A stretch of 64,000 nt of DNA from Primula veris. Taxonomy: Eukaryota > Streptophyta > Magnoliopsida > Ericales > Primulaceae. The stretch spans positions 25,520,967 to 25,584,966 of the forward strand of contig OY821744.1 of assembly GCA_963682055.1 (NCBI GenBank), read 5' to 3'. Below, one piece after another: positions 36,293 to 50,161 of the stretch; within the stretch, counting starts at the first letter, position 1; each line of letters opens with the position of its first letter. A program made the position numbers and the translations under genes. The notes below the pieces were generated by a model. That model searched no databases. It saw nothing but the letters and a program-made list of their open reading frames with translations, and was not told the origin of the DNA.

Positions 36293-37848
36293 ATGAAAGG
36301 TGCTATTAAAATTACAAATGTTGCTGCTGAAACCAAATCTATCACTTTAGGTGATGCTTATTCTGTTCCAGTAAATGAAAATATTCAAAAGAGAAGTAAT
36401 CATAACTTGGTCTCTTTTAGTCAATTAAAGGAGATGGCAATGGTCTCTTTTGGTGAAGAAAACTCCATTGGTGTGATAAGCTCTGTGATTCCATATGAAA
36501 AAGATGGAGTCACCATTGCTGCAGAAACTTCAAATAAGGAAAGTGAGCAAATTTCGAATTTTGAAAAGACAAATCTTTTGGAATATTCTGTTCATTCAAA
36601 TGATGATTTTAAGGAGAAATATCCTCTGATTGAGAATACTGTTACTTTAAAAGATATATCCTCCCCCTAAAAATAGGAATTGCTGCAAATATCCCTGAAA
36701 ATATGCACTCCCCAGCTACTATTAATAACACCACAATAAGAGAGGAGGTAGCAGAGATAAATTGGGTTAAAGCAGTCAAAAAATCACCAGAGAAAAAGAT
36801 GAGCCTTAAACATATCCCTATCTCTGGTGGTGTCCTTTCCCCTTATAAAATTCCTGAAGAAGTCGGAAAGCTTGGTGACCCATTATGGAATAACTCCATG
36901 GTTGGGTATTTTCTAGAGAATAAATTTCCTCTTGATATTATTAGTGATATAGCAAAGAAGATTTGGGCTAAATATGGTTATGAAGACACTATTCCTTGTG
37001 GAAATGGATTTTATTTATTCAACTTTAGCAATCCGCAAGGTATTGAGAAGGTTTTAGAGCTTGGTCCATGGCATTTTTTTAATAGACCTATTTTTATTAA
37101 AAAATGGAGTAATGAGATGAGCTTCCGTAAGGAGCAGTTCACTAATGTCCCTATATGGGTAAAGTTAAGCAATATACCGTTGAGATACTGGACAGAATTA
37201 GGGCTGAGCCATATTGCAAGTTTATTGGGGGTACCTATTTGTGTTGATGATATGACTGCTAAAAGGAAGAGACTTACTTTTGCTAGGATTCTTATTGAGA
37301 TTAATATAGAAAGTGAATTCCCTAAAGAACTTAAATTCATAGGGGATAATGGTATTCCTTTTGAGATTAAAGTGGACTATAGTTGGGTCCCAAAGATGTG
37401 TGAAAATTGCAAACTATTTGGGCACACAAGGGTGACTTGCTAGTAGGAGAAAAGGGAAATCAAGCCAAAATGGATACCGAAAAAACAAGTTGCTGTTATG
37501 GAAGAAAAATCAAATCTGGAGGAGCAAAATGATGATGCTAAATATGTTGAAGAAGCCTGGACTGAAGTTAGTGGAAAGAGGTCTTCATCACCGAAAAGAG
37601 CAATGGGTACTGAAAAAGAAAAGGTGGTGGTTAGTAACAAATTCCTTGAATTAATAGATATGTCAGTTGAAGAAGGGGAGATTAATGGTATTGAAGCTGC
37701 AACAAAAGAAGTTTCCGGTGGACCTACTATTGTAACTTCTAGCGTACAACCAAAAAATGATCGTATCCAAATAAGAAGTGAAAGAAAGAAGAACAAGAAA
37801 ATAAGTGGTTCTGCCACTGGGGGTGCTTCAAAAACAACTCTTTTTTAA
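36293..37848 (+). pseudogene. LINE ORF1, DUF4283/zinc-knuckle protein, broken
   Basis: The probable start is ATG 36293 (MKGAIKITN). The reading frame ends at 36670, resumes in another frame at 36703, meets two adjacent TAG codons at 37441-37446, and continues in that same frame to 37848. The middle part has the DUF4283 fold seen in plant LINE ORF1 proteins (FYLFNFSNPQG, LELGPWHFF, VPIWVKLSNIPLRYW), followed by a zinc knuckle CENCKLFGHTRVTC with all C-C-H-C ligands. The C-terminal third is charged and low in complexity. This protein normally coats LINE RNA. A frameshift plus the double stop make the present copy non-functional. Confidence 0.85.
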
Positions 37849-40800
37849 TGATTAAAATCTCATGCTGGAATATTAGGGGGTTGTGTCACCCCTCAAAGCA
37901 AGAGGCCGTGAGATTGTTTATTAAAAATAATGGTGTTTCTTTTATGGGTTTAGTGGAAACAAAATGTTCTATTTTAAATAAAGAAAGGATTTGTAAAGCT
38001 ATTTGGCCTAGGTGGAATTCTTTAGAAAACTTTAACTTAGCTCCAAATGGCAGAGTTTTATTGGGATGGGATCCGTTTATTTGGTCTGTTACGCCTATTT
38101 TATGCACTGATCAATTAATTCATTGTAAGGTGATTAATATTGAAAAATCTTTGGAGTGCTATGTTTCTGTTATATATGGCTCTAATTTTGTCCAAAAAAG
38201 AAGAGAACTATGGGAGCAGCTTATAAATATTTCAGAGAATAATGGCGACTTACCGTGGCTTGCTTTTGGTGATTTTAATGCTGTGAGATTTCATTCCGAA
38301 AGAGAAGGGGGTAATTTGAGGTGGTACCGCTCTTGTGATGAGTTGAATGACTGTATGCTGCAAAGTAAAATGCATGATCTTAAGTTCACTGGTACTCTAT
38401 TTTCCTGGCATAACAACTGTGAATCCTACTTTATTAAGAGAAAACTTGATAGAGCTATTATAAATGACAAATGGTTAGATGTTTTTCCCTACTCAGAAGC
38501 TTTTTTTCATCCTATTGGTATCTCTGACCACTCTGCTATTGTAGTGGACTTAGGATTATCTAATACTAAGAAAAATTGTTCTTTCAAATATTACAACTAT
38601 TGGGCTAAATATGAGGGCTTTTCTGATGTTATTAATAAAGCTTGGAGCATTGATGTAACTGGTTGCAAAATGTTCACTGTTTGTACTAAATTAAAGGAGG
38701 TGAAGAGTGGTCTTAAAACATTCTCAAGGGAGAAGGGTAGAGATATATCCCAGCAAGTAAAAGAGGCAAAAGAAAAACTGGACTTACTTCATAATGAGAT
38801 TGAGAGTCAAGGCCCGGGGGGTGGAGTTTTAGCAAGGCTGTAAGAAAATAAAAAGAATTATTTAGAGCTGATTACTATGGAAGCAAGTGCTGCAAAACAA
38901 AAAAGCAGGATCCTTTGGCTACAACAAGGTGATGAAAATACTTCTTTTTTTCACAAATCTATTATTAAGAGGAAGCAACTTAATAAAATTGCTAAAATAA
39001 CAACGGATGATGGCGTGATTGTTGATGATCCTGAGCGTATTTCTAAGGAGTTTATAGATTATTATAAGAAGCTCTTGGGTACTGAGAGTACTATCCTTTA
39101 TCCAGGTAAAGAAGTTTTATCTAAATTCTTTACTCATAAAATCACAGCTGAACAAGGAGGAAAACTTATTATGCCTTTCTCTTATGATGAAATAAAGAAT
39201 TGTATTTTCTCTTTTAATCCAAATAAGGCCCCAGGTACTGATGGTTTTAATGGACAATTTTATAAAGACTCTTGGAATACTATTGGTACAGAAGTGTGTG
39301 CAGCTATAAATGAGTTTTTTACTTCTGGGAAGATCTTAAAACAAATAAACACTACTGCTATATCTCTTATTCCTAAAGGCACTGCTCCTGCTACGGTAAA
39401 AGACTATAGACCTATCTCATGTTGTAATTATATCTACAAGTGTATATCGAAACTTATCGCAGATAGAATGCAAGATATTATGCAACAAATAGTAGCTGAA
39501 AATCAGTCAGCCTTTGTAAAGGGAAGACTTATCAGTGAAAATATTTTTTTGGCTCAAGAACTATTAAAAGGCTATCATAAAACTGATACTCATGCTAAGA
39601 TGGCTCTAAAAGTGGATATTATGAAAGCTTTCGATTCAATCAGATGGGAATTTCTATGGGATGTGTTGCACCTACATGGTTTCCCGCAACAATTTATTCA
39701 TTGGGTTAAGCTATGTGTTTCTACTCCTACTTTCTCTTTGAATATTAACGGCTCTCTTCAAGGTTATTTTAAAGGAGAAAAAGGTTTGAGGCAAGGCGAT
39801 CCTCTATCACCTTATCTGTTTGTTCTGGGAATGGATGTACTTTCAAAAATATTAAATAAAATTGGGTCCTCTCAACATTTTAAGTATCATTGGAAATGCA
39901 AAAAAGCAAAGATTAATCATCTTGCTTTTGCTGACGATCTTCTTATATTGAGTAATGTTGATGTCACTTCTGCAACATTAATCAAGGATTCCATTTCTCT
40001 ATTTACTGCTCTTTCAGGCTTGCAACCAAATAATAGCAAGAGCAATATTTTTTTATCAGGCGTTGAAGACGATGCTAAGAGTGAAATTATAAATATCTTT
40101 GGTTATCAAGAAGGAGAACTCCCTATGAGGTACCTTGGAGTACCTTTAATTACTTCTCGTTTGAAAGAAAGTGATTGTAGGCCACTGATCGAGAAAATTA
40201 CGGCAAAAATTAACTGTTGGATCAATAGGTTCTTATCTTATGCGGGGAGACTGCAGCTTATAAGGTCTATACTTTTTAGTATGCAAAACTATTGGTGCCA
40301 ACACTTTATTCTACCATGTGCTGTCTATAAAACTATTGAAAGTATTATGAGAAATTTTCTATGGAAGGGAAATACTGATAATCATACAGGCTCTAAAGTT
40401 AGATGGGATGATGTAACTATTCCTTTTGAAGAAGGTGGACTAGGAATTAAAAAACTAAAGGAGTGGAACAAAGCTTTATTAATCAAATGGATTTGGAATC
40501 TTCAAAATCCAGAATACTCTTCACTTTGGAAAAAATGGGTTGAATTAGAGCTTTTAAAAGGCTTTAGCCTTTGGGATGTAAACCCACCATCGTCGTGCTC
40601 TTGGTTATGGAATAAATTATTAAAGCTAAGAGAATGTTGTAGGTCTCTTATAATGCATAAAGTGGGAAGTGGCACTAATATCTCTCTTTGGTTTGATAAT
40701 TGGTGTAATAATGCCCCTATTTGCTCTGTTCTGGATCCTATTATTATATATAATTCTGGTTTGAGCAGGAAAGCAAAAGTGAGTGATATTATGTTAAATG

Positions 40801-41429
40801 GAGAATGGTGTATTCCCTTCTCAGGCTCTATCTATATGCAAGAATTAAAAGAGTATATGCTAAATTACAGCTATCCTATTAGCAATGAAGACAAAGCTGT
40901 TTGGATACCTAATCACTCTGGTTTTACGGTTGCTTCAGCATGGACTGAAATTAGAAGTAAAAGAGAGAAGGTGGATTGGTACTACCTTGTATGGAAAAAG
41001 CCAAGAATTCCTAAATGTAGCTTTATATTATGGCTAGCTATTTTGAACAAACTACATACGAAGAAATTCCTCTATAATATTGGGGTAGCAGCTGATAATA
41101 CCTGTTTATTATGTGGAAATGCTGTCGAGGATATGAACCACTTATTCTTTCGGTGTTCTTATTCATTTGAAGTGCTCCGATTGGCTTTTTGTCATTTGAA
41201 AATCCACTCTTTTACCTGCGATTGGAGTTGGGATCAATGGATAAGTTGGGGTATATATACTTTTAAGGGTGCTACTGAATATGAAAAAAAAGGAAAAACC
41301 CTCTTCGCTACTATTGTTTACAAGATTTGGATGGAACGAAACGCAAGATTTCATACTCAAACGCTTACCTCTGCGGAATTTATTGCGAAAGAAGCTGTAT
41401 TTATGATCTCTGCTATTTTAGATAGCTAA
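37848..41429 (+). pseudogene. LINE ORF2, endonuclease and reverse transcriptase, one stop codon
   Basis: A 1193-codon frame interrupted only by TAA at 38841-38843; both sides are in the same frame. The N-terminal APE-type endonuclease shows CWNIRGL, VETK, FGDFNAV and the catalytic ISDHSA. The reverse transcriptase shows NKAPGTDGFNG, DYRPISCCN, KVDIMKAFDS, KGLRQGDPLSP and the active-site FADD (about residues 694-697). Near the C-terminus is the zf-RVT domain (WLAILNKLHTK, CLLCGNAVEDMNHLFFRC). Endonuclease nicks the target and RT primes on it (target-primed reverse transcription). ORF2 begins at the end of ORF1, with the ATG immediately after the TAA. The stop lies between endonuclease and RT. 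Confidence 0.93.
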
Positions 41430-41674
41430 TTATAAAGGGGAAGACTATGACTTGATGGGAGATTGTGACTTTTAATTTGGTTTTTATTTTTTTCTCTCTC
41501 TAGGGCTAGTTTGATTAAGAAGCTATTCTGTAACTCGATGAGTTAATATGGGTGAGGGAGATGTAATTTCAATCCCCACCAGATGTTTGTGTAACTATTA
41601 TAATTGTTTACTTGGTAAATAAAATCATTTAACCTTGCCAAAAAAAAAAAAAAAAAAAAGATCAACCTACATGT

Positions 41675-44600
41675 TGATGTGGCTAGTCATACCATCATTT
41701 TAGTTAAAAATAGCTAGCAAATGATGAAAAAAGCTGGGGACAAATAGATTTAGTATACTATACTACAAATAGTTAACGATTTAAATACTGAACTACAAAT
41801 TTTAGCAATTGAGTTACCGAACTATGAAATTTCGTCAAATTAAGGGACTTACAATTTAAATCTCACATTTGAGATCTATTTTTGACGTATGTTGATAGAA
41901 TTGTACTCAGCATGTGATAGCCAATATAATTTGAATGTAATTTCATCATTTTGTTTAACGATAAGTCATCAATTGTGACAAATTTCTTAGTTTGCTAGCT
42001 CAATTGTTAATTGATAATAGAGTAGATAAATCCTTAAAAATTGATAGTAAAAAACACTAATTGCTTTTTTATCAAAGAAGCTGGTCGATAGATTATGAAG
42101 TGGATACATATTTCTAATATTTGCTAAACTAGCAAGTTATTTCTAACAGCAGAGAGACTCTCAGCAAAATTAAAAAACTACTCGTATTTTGCAAATATTT
42201 GTTTTTAAAAAACTACTTTAAAAACAAAACTTTTCTGCATCATCTCTTTCATTCAATAGTCATTTATATCTCTCTCTACTGGTTATTCAATGATCAATCC
42301 CACCATGTAAAGATCGAAAACTGTACTTGATCTCAATAATTAGCTCACAAGTTTCTATTTTCCATTTCTCAAAAATCTTTACGGGTAAATCTCTCTTTCG
42401 TGTGAATCTTTTTTAGACAAGTTTTTAGGGTTATTTTTCTATGCCCAACTCCTTTTTCCACAGATCTACATATCGATATAAAGTTAATATATTAATTGGG
42501 AGTATTCTGGTATAGTAAAGATTAAAGGAAAAAGAAATAAGAGAAGATATACTTTATTTTATTATTCTAAGAGTTAATATAAAGAGCCTGAAAATTATGC
42601 AAGTTATAATTGGCTAGTTAAAGTTGATATAGTATGAATTTTGTGCTAAATATGGAAAAAAAAATAAGTATACTAATGCGGCTGCTCTAAACACTTTATA
42701 ATATTGTTTACTTATAGGTAGGTATTTCTAAAAAATAGTTTTTATAATCTATGTATTTAAAATTTTAGTAAGAGGCCAAATGAAACTGTGATAAATTATT
42801 TAAAACACTTATGGGTTAGTTGACTTTGTGATTATGAGTTTAACATATATAGTATTTAAAATAATATATTCCTACTGTTAAATATGCTTTAGGTTAGTGG
42901 GAGGGTTTTACCCCCATTGATCGAGTGAGGATCCATAAGTGGTTTTAACTGAATTACTTTTGTATAGGCTGAAATAATTAACCTTAAGAGCATCTACATG
43001 TTTCCTTATATCATCCCTCAGATTTACAGTGAAAATATTATTAATATAATTTTATAAACTTAATTTATATTTACACAAAATATCAGTTTTCTTAGGTTGC
43101 TTCTTATATTAATATTTTATTATATCTTTTATTCACTTTACTAGTTTTAAATTAATATTATTGCACATGCTCGGATAAAAAGATATTAAAGTACAACAAT
43201 TATTATAAAAAAAATTATATGGGAAACAAGATCTTCCTGGAATATAAGGAGTATGCAAGAAAATTTTAATGTGTCTTTAAAAATAGGGTGAAGCTAGAGA
43301 AACTGATGCATGACTTTTTTTGGTATTAAATCCCTATATACATGAAATAGATGTAATTTAATGTGACTGATGCATATGTTCTAAAAGAATGATACACTGA
43401 CGAGCCAGAAAATCGTGTAGAACAGGTCACATTTCAAGTTAAAACTAGCTAAGGCCACATAGAAGAAATATTTGTTACTACATAATTAAACTACATATTA
43501 GAAAACGAGTGAGTGAATTATTTATTAATTCTCCTTTTTCTCTCCAATGTTTCACATAGACAATATTTATACTCAAATCTTTAAGCAACATATTTAATTG
43601 CGCACAAAGTTATTTTTAAAATCATCCAAATTTTTACAATCACACTATATTTAATTTTCTATCATTTTATGTTGATCAAATCTTACCTAAAACTTAAAAT
43701 TAAAATAAATGAAAATAGTGGGTCTCCCCAGTTTTAATGAATAATAATAATAATAAATATCTTACCCATAACATTATGGGGTTTGATATAAAAAGATAAG
43801 AAATGGGCTTAAATATGTAATTTTCTATAATATTGGAGAATGTTAATATAAATTTTAAACTAGAAAGACCAAGTAGATTTTGAATGGAAACTGTGGAACC
43901 TTTTTGAAGTTTTATCTTAAGTAATAGGTGTAGTATTTATAATAAGCATAACCACATGTATTTCCATTAGCCAATTAAATACAAAACTAAAGGCAACAGA
44001 TGTATCTTCTCCCTCCATTATTTACCCATTTCTCTGCAAAATGACAAATCTAACCTCACTAACCTGGTATATACTCCAAACTACAGGGACACTACAGTCA
44101 TTTGTTAGTAGAATTTCAGGAGTGTCATGTGACCCCTGGTATGACATACGTTTAACAACAATGAAACACCATAACATTAAAACAATGCAGTTTTTATGAA
44201 TCGATAGGACTTTAAATTCCGCATTTAAACTGAATTCCAAACAAAACGGTCACTAGTAAATGATAGAAAAAGGACAAGCACCCTAATGGAATAATAATCG
44301 AGAACCGATTATAACATATTAGCATTTACTCTATATAATAACAAAAATGTTCCCATGAATTTCAAATTTTTACATTGTGAAAACTGTTTCAGCCATTAAT
44401 TGCTAACCGTACAGGGATGCATTTTAATCCTATTTCAAACGATTATCAATTTTTTCACTAGATTAGATTGGTCAACATTAATTTGCTAGTTCCTCTTATG
44501 TAAACATGAAGTGCTTTATTGAGAATACTTGCATTTATCGTGACTTTTCAATAAGATTATTAATTTTTTCACTAGATTAGATAGGTCCCTACACTAATTT

Positions 44601-44786
44601 GCTAGTTCCTCTTATGTAAATGAAGTACTTTATTGAGAATACTTGCATTTATCGTGAGGGCCAAGGAACAGAGGTCCACGGTGAACCAAGACATATACGG
44701 AAAACACAAATTTCACACGTAAGGTACAACATTAAATAAGGTGACTAAGACCAATAGTAACTAATACACAGTAAATTGCTCCTATT

Positions 44787-44826
<40 letters not shown>

Positions 44827-45956
44827 AGAAAAAGATCAATGCTCGAGCAAACTTTCTAGGTTTTGCAAACAGCGACGTATCTATTTTCAAAGTTGCACAA
44901 CTTTGCCTTTACTAACCAATTTAATAAATACTTCATTTAGGAGTAGTTTTACAATAAAGATACTATTTACTTCATTTACAATAAAAATAACATAAAAATG
45001 CTCCTTCAAAGTAGCTTCTTACAAAAAAGAAAAAAGAAACCATTTGTTTATGATTTTTATACGCAAAATAGTTGCACACATTTGGGACAAAGATCATTTT
45101 GGTTGAGGAGAAAGATACAGATCCATTTTTGCTGCATTGAAAAATAGATTATTTATTTATTTATTTATTTTGTTTTTTGAAATAATGTAATTTTGTACGT
45201 TTTGGAATCAAAATCGATTAACACTACCGTGAATCTATTTCATTATTATTTAGGGTGTCACATACTAAAACCTAACACATATTAATGAACAAAAAAATAT
45301 CTATTCTAAAATTAATTCAAAATTAAAACTAACACATGTTAATGAATTTAAAAATATTTACCCTAAAATTAATTTAAAATTAAAACTAAAAAATATATTA
45401 TTCCTATATAAGCGCGTAGCCATATATATATATATACAATACAAATAATTCAAGAATAATAACCTCAGACCATCAAACATGAAATCATGTTATTCTAAGA
45501 TAAAAACTTGGGAAAAATTACAAAAAAGAAAAAGAAAAATAATAGGCAGAGTATAAGAGTAAATTGCAAACTCATAATAATGTAAGGATATTTGAAAAAG
45601 ACCCAATGATGTCTAATTAAGTTGCGCTTTACCATATTTTTGTTAAATGTGGTTGAAGGTGTATAATTATTGATTATCGAACGAGAGTCGTCAAACAAAC
45701 TACCAAACATATCGTTCAAAAAAAAAACTTGTTTCCAAAAAAAAAAAAAAAACTACCAAACATAAATCTATGCTAGTTAGAACTTAGAAGTTGAACATAT
45801 TTGACAAAAAAATGTGATTTGCAAAAGTTTATAAAAAAAAGACTACAGAAATGAACTGCATAAAGTTGTAAGATCATAACACTTCCAAATGGATTCGAAT
45901 TTTATACGTCACAAACATGCTGTTTCTGTACTGTCTTACTTGGTCCAATTAAATAC
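41675..45956. other. Intergenic AT-rich DNA
   Basis: No gene or RNA recognised in 4.3 kb. A (TA)n tract lies at 44791-44822. The pair GAGCATCTACATG (about 42990) and GCACATGCTC (about 43166) could be worn MITE ends, but no duplication confirms this. Confidence 0.5.
44451..44658. repeat. Two-copy 124-bp direct repeat
   Basis: TTTTTCACTAGATTAGAT begins both copies (44451 and 44575), and TTTGCTAGTTCCTCTTATG and TTGAGAATACTTGCATTTAT are shared. Copies differ by a few substitutions and small indels. Confidence 0.88.
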
Positions 45957-46036
45957 TTACAAGTGTCCCATTATTATCACCCACTAACTATGCTGTGGTT
46001 AAGGTTCAACCATCACGTTTCTCTCTCCTATTAATA
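45957..46036 (+). repeat. 80-bp repeat, inverted partner at 62461-62540
   Basis: TTACAAGTGTCCCATTATTA through CACGTTTCTCTCTCCTATTA matches the reverse complement of 62461-62540 at about 72 of 80 positions. Its inner end touches the left end of the MULE. Origin unknown. Confidence 0.8.
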
Positions 46037-46041
46037 GTTTG

Positions 46042-46153
46042 AGAAAATTAAGAATTGGTTCACGAAAACAAAAGTATTTAAGGATTGGTCCAGCTATAAA
46101 ATTCATTTAAGAATTGGTCCATTATTTATGAAACTAATTAAGGATTGGTCCAC
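46042..46153 (+). repeat. Left terminal inverted repeat of the MULE
   Basis: Contains four ATTGGTTC/ATTGGTCC motifs, three of them preceded by TTAAG. Matches the reverse complement of 58034-58115. Confidence 0.85.
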
Positions 46154-46249
46154 TATATATATTATACATATTCTGTTTTTTTAAACAGTTGTATCTCTCT
46201 CTCTCTCTCTAAACCGTTTCTCTCCATCTCTCTCTCTCTAAACCATCTA

Positions 46250-47300
46250 TATACACTATTAGCTGTATATCTCTCTCACTGAACGAATTTTATCAAATTT
46301 CTGTATATCTCTCTCTCTCGACAGACAGGTTCTCTCTCTTCAAACTGTTTTTTTATTGCTAGCTTCGTTTTTCTTGCTGAGTTTAGCTCAAATTGCTTTG
46401 CTGAATTTAGGTTTTAGAGATTTATTATAATAAATAATAAATCAGAATTTTCTAACACAATGTATGATTTATTCAGACTGTTTTAAAAAAACAGTTTGAG
46501 CTATTGTATTCAAGAGTTACAGAAAACAGTCTGAGTTATTAATAAACAGTCTGAGCTACTGTATTTCTTGTTATATAATAACTCAGACTGTTTTCTGTAA
46601 CACAATGCATGTTTTGGTTAGGTTTTTAGAGATCAATTGCGTTTATTATTAAAATTCAATACTTCATACTGTTTTTTTCTTGCATTCAGACTGTTTTAAA
46701 AAACAGTGTTTATTATAATAATTCAGACTGTTCTGTATGATTTTGTATTGTTAAAATTCAAGAGTTCATACTGTTTTTTCTTGTATTCGGACTGTTTTTA
46801 AAAACAGTCTGAGCTATTTATTCTAGAGTTACAGAAAACAGTCTGAGTTATTATAAACAGTCTGAGCTATTGTATTCTTGTTATATAATAACTCAGACTG
46901 TTTTTTGTAACACAATGTAGGTTTTTGTTAGGTTTTTAGAGATCAATTGCGTTTATTATTAAAATTCAATACTTCATACTGTTTTTTTCTTGTATTCAGA
47001 CTGTTTTAAAAAACAGTGTTTATTATAATAATTCAGACTGTTCTGTATGATTTTGTATTGTTAAAATTCAAGAGTTCATACTGTTTTTTATTGTATTCAG
47101 ACTGCTTTTAAAAACAGTCTGAGCTATTGTATTCTAGAGTTACAGAAAACAGTCTTGAGTTATTATAAACAGTCTGAGCTATTGTATTCTTGTTATATAA
47201 TAACTCAGACTGTTTCTGTAACACAATGTAGGTTTTTGTTAGGTTTTTAGAGATCAATTGCGTTTATTATTAAAATTTAATACTTCATACTGTTTTTGTG
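46250..47300. repeat. Three tandem copies of a ~310-bp unit in the MULE 5' region
   Basis: GTTATATAATAACTCAGACTG occurs at about 46569, 46879 and 47190, with GATCAATTGCGTTTATTATT following each time. Each unit holds several CAGACTGTTTT motifs in both orientations. The third unit runs into the leader of the transposase gene. Confidence 0.88.
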
Positions 47301-47317
47301 CACAGGTATTTTTTCTG

Positions 47318-49911
47318 ATGGATTCGTTTGATTTAGTAATGTATTGTCGATATAATGATCAATGTGTCCCTGTTGCTCTGAATAAGCGTATGACCTATGC
47401 GGAGTTATTACATACAATAAGTAATAGGTTTAGCTTGAATTTGGATTCAGTGTCTCTAACCTACTTAGCAATTAGAGATGAGCGATGTTTATTGAGATCG
47501 GATGATGAGTTGAAAGATATGGTCGCTCTGTTTAACGTGTTGGGAAAAAAAATAGTAGAGATTCTAGTTTTTGTTGGGACTGTATCCACTTGCACTGTTG
47601 GTACTTCGAAGGAAATAAGTGCTGATTGTTCTGAATTTTCGGATGATGATGATTGGTGTGATGCAGGTTCTAGTTTAGCTGTTAGGAAGGTTTATAAAAC
47701 GAGTGAGTGGGCAAACTTGATAACTGGGGTTGGGCAGTTTTTTAGTTGTGCTGATCACTTTAGAGAGTCATTACGGAAATTTTGTATATATGAAGGTCAT
47801 GTCCCCTGGTTTGGAAGGAATAACTCGGTTAGGGTGGTCGCTTATTGTGAAGAGAGGGATAGTATTGGCTGTAGCTGGTACATATATGCTGGTGTGTGGA
47901 CCTCAGACCAACAATTTAAGATTAGAAAGTTTGAATCACAACATACATGCAAAAAGTTAGCCCCAGGTGCTCTGAACAAGCATGTAAATAGCAAGCTCAT
48001 ATCGAAAATAATGGATGAATATGTGAGGGAAAATCCAAATTTAGCCCCTTCTGCTATAATATCGCATTTAAGGATTGGTTATGGGTTGGAGATAAGCTAT
48101 TATAAAGCTTGGAATGCTGTCCAAATGGCTAGCGGAATGCACAGTGGGGATATCGATGAATCATACAACCAATTAGAAAGGTATTTTGTGGGTTTAGAAT
48201 CGACAAATCCTGGGAGTCGCAGTGTCCTGGAACTTGATAAGGATGGGAATGGTTCAAATCAATTCAAAAGGGTATTTTTCTCTCTTCATGGCTGCATAAA
48301 AGGGTTTAGGGATGTTCGCCCCATGCTTTTCATTGACGGAACATTTTTAAAAGGAAAATATAAGGGTGTTTTATTGTCCGCAGTCGGCAAGAATGGCAAT
48401 AAAGGTTTGTTTTTCCTTTTTCAAGCTCTTTTTTTGTTTGTTTTTTGTTACATTAATGGTTTATATAACTCAGACTGTTTTTAAATTTAGTTCAGACTGT
48501 TTTGTTATACAAGCCTAAATTGTGTTGTTATCAGACTGTTTTATATACAACTTTTGTTATATCAGACTGTTTTATAAAAATGTTTTTGTTACCAGATTGT
48601 TTTTGTTATCAGACTGTTTTTGTTATCAGATTGTTTTTGTTATCAGACTGTTTTTGTTATCAGACTGTTTTTGATTTTCAGACTGTTTTTGATTTTCAGA
48701 CTGTTTTTGATTTTTTTAATGTTACAGGGTTGTATCCACTTGCTTTTGCTATTGTTAGCAGTGAGAATATTGATAATTGGGGTTGGTTTCTAGAACAACT
48801 GAACTTAACTATAGGTGATGACCGTCCTTTGACATTTTTCTCGGATAGACATATTGGGTTGTTGGATGGTATGTCTCGGATTTTTCCCAACGCAGACCAT
48901 TATTACTGTCTATGCCATCTGAAGGATAATTTGAAATTGAAGTTTAGTGGGGGTGATGGAACAAAAAGGACTGAAATTATTAATTTGTTGCAAACTTGTG
49001 CAACTTCTGCTACAATTCCTTTGTTTGAACAGAATATGAAGTTGTTGCGCAATATGGGGGGTCGTAAAATAGATAAATTTATGGAGAATTGCAATCCTAT
49101 GAAATGGGCCGAAGCATATTGTGTAAAGTCGCGATATGGTGAGACAACTTCCAATGCTGTGGAATCATTCAATAATTGGATCAATGATATTAGAGAATTA
49201 CCTATCACTGAACTGATTGATAAGCTAAGATTGAAATTGATGAAATGGTTCGATGAAAGAAGAATCAAAGCAGGTTTGTGGCAACTCAGACTGTTATGTG
49301 AATTCGTGTTTGTCATTATATCAGACTGTTTTTACTAGGTATACGTTTTTAAGAGATTTTTGGTTATGTTTTTTTTTTTTGCAGCAACATGGAAAGGTGT
49401 TCTGTGTCCTTTCTACCAAGAAAAATGGGACACATTCATTCACAACGGTCTGTCATTTTTGGTTGTGAGGTCAGGGTTTTGGAAATATGAAGTGCTGTCA
49501 GCTCCATCCGAATACGTGGACCTGGGACATCGGCAATGCTCATGTCATGAATGGAAGAGGACTGGGTTCCCGTGCCAACATGCAGTTTTGTGTATTTCTA
49601 GGGACAAACTGCCTATGGAGAATTTTGTTGAAAAATGGTTCTTTGTGGACATTTATCGAAGATCGTACAATACGCCAATCAACCCAGTCCCTAGTTCTAT
49701 TTGGCGAGATTCTGAATTGATTAATGAGTCAAACATTAAACCTCCAGAAACATCAAGGCCTCCGGGAAGGCCTCAAAAGAAGCGTATTCCATCAGGTGGT
49801 GAGGCAAATCCAGTCGCGAAAAAGAAGAAAGCTAATCAATGCGGGAGGTGCAAGAAATATGCAAATCATAATCAACGGACGTGCAAAGAGAAGCTTTCTT
49901 CGGAAGGATGA
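47318..49911 (+). CDS. MULE transposase (MuDR type, DDE, SWIM zinc finger)
   Basis: Exons 47318-48404, 48728-49273 and 49385-49911 give 2160 nt and 719 residues, with both introns GT-AG and phase 1. Start chosen at MDSFDLVMYC, 60 nt inside the longest frame, because a CACAG acceptor-like site lies just before it. Order: PB1-like N-terminus (1-90), acidic linker, MuDR DNA-binding region with CEERDSIGCSW and ESQHTC (about 145-215), MULE catalytic domain with D340 (LFIDGTFLKG), D402 (FFSDRHI) and E508 (SNAVESFN), SWIM finger CSCHEWKRTGFPCQH (596-610), and a basic tail with a zinc-knuckle-like CGRCKKYANHNQRTC. It should bind the TIRs and catalyse cut-and-paste transposition. No stop or frameshift found. 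Intron 1 consists largely of the CAGACTGTTTT motif. Confidence 0.93.
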
Positions 49912-50161
49912 TCGTGAATAGATTTTTTAGTTGTATATTAGACTTTTTTTAGTTTTATATGATGTTGGCCTTTTTCAGACTGTTTTTAATAATACAGTCT
50001 GATTTTATGATATTAATAATACAATATGAGGTTCTTGTATTCATACTGTTTTACAAATCAGTTATTTAGAGTTCTTTTTACAGATCAATTGCGTTTGTTT
50101 TATTATTATTCTTATTCAGACTGTTTTCAGACTGTTTTAGAGATCAATTGCTGTTATGTTT

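Larger units (their letters stand above)
36102..41657 (+). mobile_element. Full-length L1-type LINE retrotransposon
   Basis: 5.56 kb bounded by a perfect 17-bp target duplication. It contains a GA-rich 5' UTR (36110-36135), an ORF1 nucleic-acid-binding protein frame, an ORF2 endonuclease/reverse transcriptase frame, a 230-bp 3' UTR and a poly-A tail of about 18 A. A perfect TSD and an uninterrupted tail indicate a fairly young insertion, yet ORF1 has several disruptions and ORF2 one nonsense codon. The element probably cannot move by itself. ORF2 has no RNase H domain. Confidence 0.95.

Noticed and set aside
42985..43180. Possible MITE with GAGCATCTACA ... TGCACATGCTC ends
   Set aside because: Termini match only loosely and I could not find a duplicated target site.
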